Assembly: GCA_900552975.1 (NCBI GenBank)
Contig: UWSL01000092.1
Location: forward strand, 1 to 5,845
Reading direction: 5' to 3'
DNA: 5,845 nt
From: an uncultured Mycoplasmatota bacterium
Lineage (GTDB): Bacteria; Bacillota_I; Bacilli_A; RF39; UBA660
Positions 1 to 4,817 of this stretch are shown one piece after another. The notes beneath the pieces were generated by a model that did no database searches, had not been told where the DNA came from, and was given only the letters and a program-made list of their open reading frames with translations. Position 1 is the stretch's first letter. Each line of letters begins with the position of its first letter. A program made the position numbers and the translations under genes.

Positions 1-107
1 AATTATTAATAATTCATTCTAAAAGATATTATTGAAAATATAAATTATTCATTTTTTTAACATTGTTTTTTTTTATATAAGTAAGTTTAAGGGGTACTGC
101 TATTTTA

Positions 108-614
108 TTACTCGTTTTTATCTTCTTCTAGACCTTCATGATATTTAATACAATAATTAATTGCTACTAGTCTTAGAGCAATCCAAACTAAAGAATCATA
201 TAATTGATTATCACTAATATTGGAAGATAAACAATAATTTTTTATATAAGAAATATTTATAGGAAATTCTAATTTCCTTCCATTTTTTCCTAGTGCTTTA
301 AATAATAAATCATTTGCAATATCATCAGATTCATTAATAATATCGGAATCATCATATACTTTAATAAAGTAATCTGTTATTTCATCAACTTGTTTAAAAA
401 TATTTCTAACTTTTTTCTCTGTTTTTTCTTTTAATTCTATTAGTTGATTATTTATTATTTCCTCGATTATTTTTTCTTTTTCTGTTTCTTTTAAATCTCT
501 AATTAATATAGTTAAATCATCTAAATTATATTCTTGTATTTCCACAATTTGACTTAAACTAGATACCATTTTTCTTGTAATTTTATTTACGTAATCATTG
601 TTTTCGTTTTTCAT
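108..614 (-). CDS. Hypothetical acidic helical protein, 168 aa
   Basis: I do not recognise this family. The protein is rich in Glu, Asp, Lys, Ile and Asn, and looks almost wholly helical: a charged, coiled-coil-like stretch covers about residues 38-75 and a more hydrophobic helix about 137-157. There is no signal peptide or clear membrane segment, so it is probably cytoplasmic. The ATG at 612-614 is supported by AAAGGAG at 624-630, nine bases upstream. It is transcribed divergently from the tandem-XRE gene, across a control region with an extended -10 at 659-667 and TATTCA/TGAATA repeats. This suggests that the XRE protein regulates it. Real gene: likely. Function: unknown. Confidence 0.75.
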   Translation of the reverse strand: MKNENNDYVNKITRKMVSSLSQIVEIQEYNLDDLTILIRDLKETEKEKIIEEIINNQLIELKEKTEKKVRNIFKQVDEITDYFIKVYDDSDIINESDDIANDLLFKALGKNGRKLEFPINISYIKNYCLSSNISDNQLYDSLVWIALRLVAINYCIKYHEGLEEDKNE

Positions 615-658
615 ATACTATAGCTCCTTTTCTATAAAACCTAAACTTACCATAATTA

Positions 659-667
659 ATTATACCA
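659..667 (-). promoter_or_regulatory. Extended -10 promoter for the 168-aa gene
   Basis: On the minus strand TGGTATAAT is a perfect extended -10 (TGnTATAAT). It lies about 45 bases before the ATG at 614 and 29 bases before the AAAGGAG site. I see no good TTGACA-like -35 at 16-18 bases; the extended -10 may compensate. The region where a -35 would sit lies next to the TATTCA/TGAATA repeats, which would let a bound repressor block it. Confidence 0.55.
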
Positions 668-670
668 CAA

Positions 671-712
671 ATTATTCATAGCGTCGTACTTTTGTGAATA
701 ATCATCTATTCA
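671..712. promoter_or_regulatory. Candidate operator in the divergent control region
   Basis: Three copies of one hexamer occur here: TATTCA at 673-678, TGAATA at 695-700 and TATTCA at 707-712. The last two form a perfect inverted repeat, TGAATA-N6-TATTCA. The first two are part of 8-base arms, ATTATTCA at 671-678 and TGAATAAT at 695-702. Dyads of this size are usual operators for dimeric XRE repressors, and this one sits between the XRE gene and its divergent neighbour. Autoregulation and control of the 168-aa gene are inferred, not shown. Confidence 0.45.
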
Positions 713-739
713 ATGGGAAAATTATTATAGGTGATGAGT

Positions 740-1192
740 ATGATAGATAATAATTTAAAATGGTGTCGTGAGGAATTAGAAATGACACAAGAAGAATTAG
801 GTATAATATTAGGTGCTAGTAAACAAACTATTTCAAATTGGGAAACAGGTTATACACCAATTCCATTAAATAAGTTAGTGAGATTTGCTAATTTATATGA
901 CTACTCATTAGATTTTCTAGTTGGTTTTACTAGAAAGAATATTAAATATAATAAATCGATTAAATTAGATAAAAAGTTAATAGGCAAAAATTTAAAGTTA
1001 TTAAGAGAAAAATTAAATCTAACTCAACAAGAATTATCAGACAAATGTGATTTATACCAATCAACATATAATCATTATGAAACTGGTTATAGTTTAATAA
1101 AAATAATTCCAGCTTATTCAATTTGCAAAACTTATAATATTTCATTTGATTGGTTAGTAGGTAGAACTAACAATATAAAAATAAACAAATAA
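740..1192 (+). CDS. Tandem XRE-family (HTH_3) transcriptional regulator
   Basis: This 150-residue DNA-binding protein consists of two Cro/C1-type helix-turn-helix units in a row. Unit 1 covers about residues 6-64 (TQEEL at 16-20, SNWETGY at 32-38, DFLVG at 58-62). Unit 2 covers about 85-143 (TQQEL at 95-99, YETGY at 113-117, DWLVG at 137-141). The units align without gaps at an offset of 79 residues, so they look like an internal duplication. Neither has an extra dimerization or protease domain. I chose the ATG at 740 because AGGTGAT at 729-735 is a Shine-Dalgarno match just before it; a GTG at 731 and an ATG at 734 are in frame but overlap that site. It probably represses itself and the divergent 168-aa gene, as in phage and integrative-element switches. 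Confidence 0.9.
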   Translation: MIDNNLKWCREELEMTQEELGIILGASKQTISNWETGYTPIPLNKLVRFANLYDYSLDFLVGFTRKNIKYNKSIKLDKKLIGKNLKLLREKLNLTQQELSDKCDLYQSTYNHYETGYSLIKIIPAYSICKTYNISFDWLVGRTNNIKINK

Positions 1193-1234
1193 AAAAAGCG
1201 AGAGTATGCTAATTAAACATATTCTCGCTTTTAT
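1193..1234. terminator. Bidirectional Rho-independent terminator
   Basis: A 14-bp stem (arms 1195-1208 and 1218-1231) with one G-T wobble closes a 9-base loop. Its core is GCGAGA/TCTCGC, flanked by A-rich DNA on the left and TTTT on the right. Read on the minus strand it is followed by seven T, so it is strong in that direction, and it also works for plus-strand transcripts. It lies directly between two convergent genes and overlaps the TAA of the minus-strand gene at 1231-1233. Confidence 0.9.
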
Positions 1235-1626
1235 AATACATTTAATGAATAACAATAATCATATACATTTAATTGTTCATTGATTTTAGTATTTATTTCT
1301 TCATTTTTAAAATCATATTGAAAAATATTAAATAACATTTCTACTGAAAACTTTTTCTTTTCTTCAAGTGATAATTCCATATACTTTGCTGAAATAAATA
1401 ATAAGTTTTTATATTTGGCAAAGTTAGTTATTACATTTTTAGATTCAGGATCTAGTATTAATAATACATTTTTTAAAAGTTTAATAAAGTTATTAATATC
1501 ATAAGTAGGTGTAAATCCTAAATCTTCAAGTAGATGTATTGATAATCTAACTTTATCAACATCATTTAAATCATCATAAATATTAAGTAAATCAATAACT
1601 TTCTCGGTATTATTATCTAATAACAT
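1231..1626 (-). CDS. Hypothetical protein, 131 aa
   Basis: I do not recognise this protein. It looks mostly helical and soluble, with leucine-rich amphipathic stretches at about residues 9-36 (VIDLLNIYDDL...IHLLEDLGF) and 46-60, and an acidic/lysine-rich middle. It has no signal peptide or clear membrane span. Two ATGs are possible. The one at 1624-1626 lies seven bases from AAAGGAG (1634-1640), whereas the one at 1630-1632 is only one base from it, so I chose 1626. The 12 bases GAAAGGAGAATG around the binding site are identical to those before the relaxase gene. It follows the relaxase in the same direction after a 164-base gap; it ends in the shared bidirectional terminator. It may be an accessory protein of the element; nothing in the sequence shows what it does. 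Confidence 0.7.
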   Translation of the reverse strand: MLLDNNTEKVIDLLNIYDDLNDVDKVRLSIHLLEDLGFTPTYDINNFIKLLKNVLLILDPESKNVITNFAKYKNLLFISAKYMELSLEEKKKFSVEMLFNIFQYDFKNEEINTKINEQLNVYDYCYSLNVL

Positions 1627-1681
1627 AAACATTCTCCTTTCAAATTTGCCATTTTAGGCACTTTATTTAAAGAACAGATAA

Positions 1682-1737
1682 GAGATTAAACCTTAACTTA
1701 AAGCTTAACTATAAGCATTTAAATGGGGTATAATCTC
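1682..1737. repeat. Nested inverted-repeat structure in the intergenic gap
   Basis: The outer arms GAGATTAAACC (1682-1692) and GGTATAATCTC (1727-1737) are complementary over 11 bases with one mismatch. Inside them are a small hairpin, GCTTA-ACTA-TAAGC (1703-1716), a perfect palindrome CATTTAAATG (1716-1725), and the direct repeat CTTAACT (1692 and 1704). Such dense dyads can mark an origin of transfer or replication, a protein-binding site or an RNA leader for the downstream 131-aa gene. The sequence does not decide between these. Confidence 0.5.
1705..1734 (+). promoter_or_regulatory. Possible plus-strand promoter antisense to the relaxase 3' side
   Basis: TTAACT (1705-1710) and a perfect TATAAT (1729-1734) are separated by 18 bases. 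A transcript from here would begin near 1741 and head toward the relaxase stop codon. It would meet a weak ACTCT/AGAGT dyad (1761-1765, 1783-1787) and a T-rich run at 1788-1800. In DNA this AT-rich, such matches arise by chance, so this is a weak call. Confidence 0.25.
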
Positions 1738-1798
1738 AAATTTCTGTTTTACTATTTATCACTCTAACAATTAAAAAAATCAAGAGTATTTTTTTATT

Positions 1799-3094
1799 TT
1801 ATCTACTTAAATCAAAATCGTCTTTATCGTAATCATATTCATCATAATCTCTAACTCGTTCTTTATAATAATCAGGTGCTTCAACATATTCAAATAATTC
1901 ATCTTGTTTAGTTGTTCCTTTAGATATTTTAATAACATCTCCCATATCAAATTCACTATTATCATAGCAATCTTTAACAACTTCAGCAGTTTCATCTTTT
2001 GTATAATCATTACCTCGTTGTAATAGTTTCCTTAAAAATTTCTTTAATAATTGAAATAGTTCATTTAATCTATAAATTAAACTTCTATTTTCATCTTTTA
2101 GTTCTTTATTTTCAGTTTCAAGTTTACTAACTTCTTTCTTATATTTTTGATTTTCTTTTTCTAATGATTTATAACTATTAGCATAGCTATCAACTTCATT
2201 AAATATTGTTTGTAGTTTAGGTTGTAATTCCATTACTTTTTTAGATTCACTAATAACATTATTCATACTTTCAAAAGTATCTTTTCTAACTTTAACAAAA
2301 TCTTTATCTACAATAAATGTTTGTTTAGTTGTTTTCATTTTTTCTTCAAAATCATTCATTGCTTTATCAAATCTATCATTTTTAACATTTAATTCATGAT
2401 TTAGTTTTTTAGTAAGTTGTTTATATTCTTTTATTTTAATGTGTTTATTATCACTTCCTTTAATACCTCGCTCTAAATCATAGCCTTTTTCAGTTAGTCT
2501 TTTATGATATAAGTCTTGTAAATGTGATAACTGGATTTTATCTTTAATATATTGTTTTTTAGAAATAGTGTATCGTTCTGTATTTGTTCTTTTATCTAAT
2601 TTTTTAACTAGTGGAACAACAACACAATGAATATGTGGTGTTTCTTCATCTAAATGGACAGTCGCATGAAGTATTTGTTCTTTCTTATAACCTAAATCAT
2701 TATAAACAAATTCCATACAAGTATCAGCCCAATCTTTTATTTGTTCTCTAGACATATCTTTAAAGAAATTATGTGAAGCAGTCATTACTAATTCATCAGC
2801 AACAACATTTTTAGAACTATTTAACATTTCATGGTATCTTTTTTTTCTATCAGCTCGTTCAGTTTTCATTCTTTCATCATGTTCCTTTTTATATTCTTTA
2901 GTTAATTCATCAAAACCCTTAACATATTTAACATTTAAAGGAACAAGTTCTATATTGTTTTTAGTTAATTCTAATTTAATATTAGGGTTTGATTGATATG
3001 CTTTCTTTTCTCGTTTATTATGTGATCCTATTTGTGCTAAATCGGGTATAGTCATAATAGGTTCACTTCTAAATATTGCATAATTTAATTCCAT
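1799..3094 (-). CDS. mob: MobV-family (Mob_Pre) plasmid mobilization relaxase
   Basis: Relaxases of this family nick one strand at the origin of transfer, stay joined to the 5' end and lead the strand into a recipient through a conjugation machine supplied by another element. In this 431-residue protein the N-terminal family signature starts at residue 1 (LNYAIFRSEPI) and the HNKR motif lies at 25-28; His25 matches the nucleophile position of pMV158 MobM (His22). The metal-binding motif HLDEETPHIH is at 147-156, followed by CVVVPL. A heptad-like coiled coil covers about 280-350, with a basic patch at 350-360, and the tail (400-431) is very acidic and Tyr-rich. All catalytic motifs are intact and length is normal for the family. 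The ATG at 3092-3094 follows AAAGGAG (3103-3109). It lies 55 bases after the endonuclease III-like gene. No type IV secretion genes are visible, so it would need a helper. Confidence 0.95.
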   Translation of the reverse strand: MELNYAIFRSEPIMTIPDLAQIGSHNKREKKAYQSNPNIKLELTKNNIELVPLNVKYVKGFDELTKEYKKEHDERMKTERADRKKRYHEMLNSSKNVVADELVMTASHNFFKDMSREQIKDWADTCMEFVYNDLGYKKEQILHATVHLDEETPHIHCVVVPLVKKLDKRTNTERYTISKKQYIKDKIQLSHLQDLYHKRLTEKGYDLERGIKGSDNKHIKIKEYKQLTKKLNHELNVKNDRFDKAMNDFEEKMKTTKQTFIVDKDFVKVRKDTFESMNNVISESKKVMELQPKLQTIFNEVDSYANSYKSLEKENQKYKKEVSKLETENKELKDENRSLIYRLNELFQLLKKFLRKLLQRGNDYTKDETAEVVKDCYDNSEFDMGDVIKISKGTTKQDELFEYVEAPDYYKERVRDYDEYDYDKDDFDLSR

Positions 3095-3119
3095 AAATCA
3101 TTCTCCTTTCTTTTTAAAC

Positions 3120-3151
3120 AACAAAAAAGATATGTCGTTAAACATACCTTT
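3120..3151 (-). terminator. Hairpin before mob: weak terminator or oriT candidate
   Basis: On the minus strand a 10-bp stem (arms AAAGGTATGT and ACATATCTTT, one G-T wobble) encloses the 6-base loop TTAACG and runs into TTTTTTG. It overlaps the stop codon of the upstream gene (3150-3152), as expected for an intrinsic terminator, though the stem is AT-rich. MobV origins of transfer lie in the same place, just upstream of mob, and also contain an AAAG-TAT...ATA-CTTT hairpin, with the nick in the loop region. The typical pMV158-type nick sequence (GTGTG/TTA) is not seen, so terminator is the safer name. Confidence 0.5.
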
Positions 3152-4130
3152 AATTACATTTTTTATTATAATTACAATAATCTCTTATTTTACATTTCTC
3201 ACAATTAGGGTGTTCTCCACATATATTAGCAGACCTTAATAAACAAAATTGTTGGATTATTGATTCAACGATTATCTCATCACAGTTATTTAATATTGCT
3301 ATCTTTTTAATTATATTTAATACTTGTTGTTCTGTTGCATTAGCATTTTCTACAATTCCTAGTCTATGACTACCAAATAATCTTTCTAATTGAGAACTCT
3401 TTTTACAAGTATTAACACCAACTCGTTTTAAATAATCATAAGCAAAAGCTCGTCCAACTTGTATCAGTTTATATTTACCACTATTAAACATATTAGCAAT
3501 ATCATTAGGAGTTTCTTTTTTAACAAACTTATCTAAACTTCCATAATCTTTTTCAATTCTTTCTAATACCATTATATTTTTAGATAATGCTTTCATTTGA
3601 TTATTTATCATTGGATTAGTGCAATGAATCTTTCTTAACTTATTAACTAAAATACTTGGTTCAACTACCTTTAAATAATTCTTATCATAGTTATGAAAAA
3701 TCTTATCAATAGTTTCCATATTTTCTCTTATATTGTTATCTCCCCATCTATGATTTGAGAGTAGAGCAATAATTAATGCTTTTAAATGTTCTTCAAAAGA
3801 ATACTTTTTACCTTTTTTTCTAGATTTAACATTATTAACTAAATCTTTAATATCTCTCATATAATCATAATTAATATAATCCATACTTTCTTTAATAAGA
3901 GGGTATATTTCTTTTAAATCTTTATCTTCTAATAGAGTAATATTTTTTACCATTTCATAATTAGGATTATATATTACTTGATTATCTATACAATCTTTTA
4001 ATATTTCTATAACTTCTTCATTAGATAAATACTTAACTCTCTCAATAGGGAATATAACTTTATTTACTTTAACATATTTTATCAGCAAAGGTATTAATTC
4101 ATCTTTTTCTAAAATTTGCTCATTTTTCAT
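3150..4130 (-). CDS. HhH-GPD / endonuclease III-like DNA glycosylase homologue
   Basis: The family excises damaged bases from DNA. Numbered from the ATG at 4130 (326 aa), residues about 1-105 are a charged region I do not recognise, 112-150 resemble the first glycosylase helices (EEHLKALIIALLSNHRWGD), and 219-253 match the helix-hairpin-helix and following loop (IQVGRAFAYDYLKRVGV, then KKSSQLERL). Cys304, 310, 313 and 319 (C-x5-C-x2-C-x5-C) resemble the endonuclease III 4Fe-4S loop, usually C-x6-C-x2-C-x5-C. In my hand alignment Ser245 replaces the catalytic Asp, and the HhH lysine of bifunctional enzymes is missing. Base excision activity is therefore doubtful; a binding or altered-function role is possible. 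Start: AAAGTGAG (4141-4148) lies ten bases before the ATG; a GTG at 4145 would add five residues but has a weaker site. It is the first gene inside the presumed insertion, upstream of mob. Confidence 0.75.
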   Translation of the reverse strand: MKNEQILEKDELIPLLIKYVKVNKVIFPIERVKYLSNEEVIEILKDCIDNQVIYNPNYEMVKNITLLEDKDLKEIYPLIKESMDYINYDYMRDIKDLVNNVKSRKKGKKYSFEEHLKALIIALLSNHRWGDNNIRENMETIDKIFHNYDKNYLKVVEPSILVNKLRKIHCTNPMINNQMKALSKNIMVLERIEKDYGSLDKFVKKETPNDIANMFNSGKYKLIQVGRAFAYDYLKRVGVNTCKKSSQLERLFGSHRLGIVENANATEQQVLNIIKKIAILNNCDEIIVESIIQQFCLLRSANICGEHPNCEKCKIRDYCNYNKKCN

Positions 4131-4142
4131 AAAAAAATATCT

Positions 4143-4177
4143 CACTTTCTATAAATTAGTCTTTAACTAATAAAGTG
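4143..4177 (-). promoter_or_regulatory. Leader stem-loop that could hide the ribosome binding site
   Basis: ATTAGT (4155-4160) and ACTAAT (4166-4171) form a perfect 6-bp stem with a 5-base loop. Immediately outside, AAAGTG (4172-4177) is complementary to CACTTT (4143-4148), with a 6-base bulge on one side. In the minus-strand mRNA the second outer arm is the putative AAAGTGAG ribosome binding site of the endonuclease III-like gene. Pairing would mask it, suggesting translational control or protection against read-through expression from a neighbouring promoter. Stability is low because the stem is AT-rich. Confidence 0.4.
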
Positions 4178-4226
4178 AAATATTGTCTTTAGCCCTTATT
4201 TTATCGGCATTTATTTATTTTTATAT

Positions 4227-4255
4227 TTGGGTATCACTTATTCAACCTCACCCAA
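4227..4255. repeat. Inverted repeat at the spoIVA junction (candidate attachment site)
   Basis: TTGGGT (4227-4232) and ACCCAA (4250-4255) are perfect inverted copies separated by 17 bases and span the exact point where SpoIVA similarity ends (about 4251/4252). The right arm overlaps the conserved Pro-Trp codons. Attachment sites of site-specific recombinases often contain such short dyads, so this may be one end (attL or attR) of the element. Six-base arms can occur by chance; the second junction is outside the window. Confidence 0.4.
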
Positions 4256-4623
4256 GGTGTTTTAACCATACGTGGATTACCATTTTCATCTTCATATCCT
4301 TTAGAACCTGGTATAATATAGCCGACACAGTCAATTAATTTTATGTTAGTTGTTAATTCATCTACTTTAATCATCGCTCCGTTACTTGGAACAAACTTTG
4401 GTTCAGTCGTCATAATCGTTTTACCTTGAGCACTTTGTGGAATTTCATCTAAGCAGTGTTTTTTTTCATATTCATCTTCAATATGTGGCACAATTAAGTT
4501 TTCTATAAATCTTTTAATAAAAGTACTTTTACCTGTTCTAACAGCTCCTACTACCCCTAAATAAATTTCTCCATTACCTCTTTTGGATATTGATTCAATT
4601 ATCTTTTTATTGTTATCTTTCAT
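4234..4623 (-). pseudogene. spoIVA: spoIVA 5' fragment (stage IV sporulation protein A), interrupted
   Basis: SpoIVA is the mother-cell ATPase that polymerises on the forespore surface, anchored by SpoVM, and forms the base of the spore coat. The first 124 residues are an unmistakable match: YLGVVGAVRTGKSTFIKRF at 21-39 holds the Walker A motif (Lys32), DEIPQS at 59-64, GKTIMTTEPKFVPS at 67-80, and IKLIDCVGY at 94-102 the Walker B-like Asp98, then GYEDENGNPRMVKTPW at 109-124. After that come VRLNK and TGA, unlike the family, where the protein continues to about 490 residues. All of the middle and C-terminal domains are absent. No mutation is seen in the remaining part. The ATG at 4621-4623 follows GGGGTG (4631-4636) seven bases upstream. 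The abrupt end next to accessory genes indicates an insertion; the rest of the gene may lie to the left, outside the window. Confidence 0.93.
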
Positions 4624-4755
4624 AATATAACACCCCTATCACCTAATTAAATCTATGTTTTGCGGTAGTATTTAGAACAAAAAATATTATAGATTAAAAT
4701 AATTTTGTTAAAATCTGAACATTATTAAAATAAATTATCTAAAAATAAAAATGAG

Positions 4756-4789
4756 TTTTTGTAGTTATTTTTAAGAGATATGATATAAT
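4756..4789 (+). promoter_or_regulatory. Extended -10 promoter for the sortase-like gene
   Basis: TGATATAAT at 4781-4789 is a perfect extended -10, 28 bases before the start codon. The upstream TTTTTG/TTGTAG region (4756-4764) is only a poor -35. The gap between the divergent spoIVA and sortase-like starts (4624-4817, 194 bases) otherwise holds AT-rich DNA. I see no convincing sigma-E-type promoter for spoIVA there. Confidence 0.5.
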
Positions 4790-4817
4790 ATTAAAAGATG
4801 ATAGAGAGGTGTTTGTC

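Larger units (their letters stand above)
1..4251. mobile_element. Part of an inserted mobilizable element (one end only)
   Basis: The sequence shows a spoIVA reading frame that loses its family resemblance right after codon 124 (4252-4254). To the left lies a set of accessory genes: a MobV relaxase, a tandem-XRE regulator, an endonuclease III-like protein and two proteins I do not recognise. A relaxase with a phage-like regulator is typical of integrative mobilizable elements or integrated plasmids. No replication gene, integrase, transposase or second boundary is visible, so the element must continue beyond base 1 or be a remnant. The right boundary is inferred from where SpoIVA similarity ends and may be off by a few bases; the left boundary is simply the window edge. 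Confidence 0.55.

Noticed and set aside
1..107. AT-rich stretch with a 14-base palindrome (1-14) and a near-repeat AATAATTCATT / AATTATTCATT (8-18, 43-53)
   Set aside because: Such matches are expected by chance in DNA of this composition. I see no open frame, terminator or clear promoter here.
960..1145. A 61-codon minus-strand open frame inside the XRE gene
   Set aside because: It lies wholly opposite the second HTH domain, has low-complexity hydrophobic composition and no ribosome binding site.
1761..1800. ACTCT/AGAGT dyad near the relaxase stop as a relaxase terminator
   Set aside because: On the minus strand it is not followed by a T-run; the stem has only five pairs and a 17-base loop.
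1807..2010. A 67-codon minus-strand open frame inside the relaxase gene
   Set aside because: It is another frame of the relaxase C-terminal coding region, rich in Ile, Met and Leu from AT-rich codons, without its own start signal.
4640..4711. Sigma-E-like or sigma-A-like promoter for spoIVA (TAATATT with AATACTAC; TTAACA with TATAAT)
   Set aside because: The spacers are too short (about 10 and 14 bases), and the -10 of the first pair is a poor match, so neither can be called.
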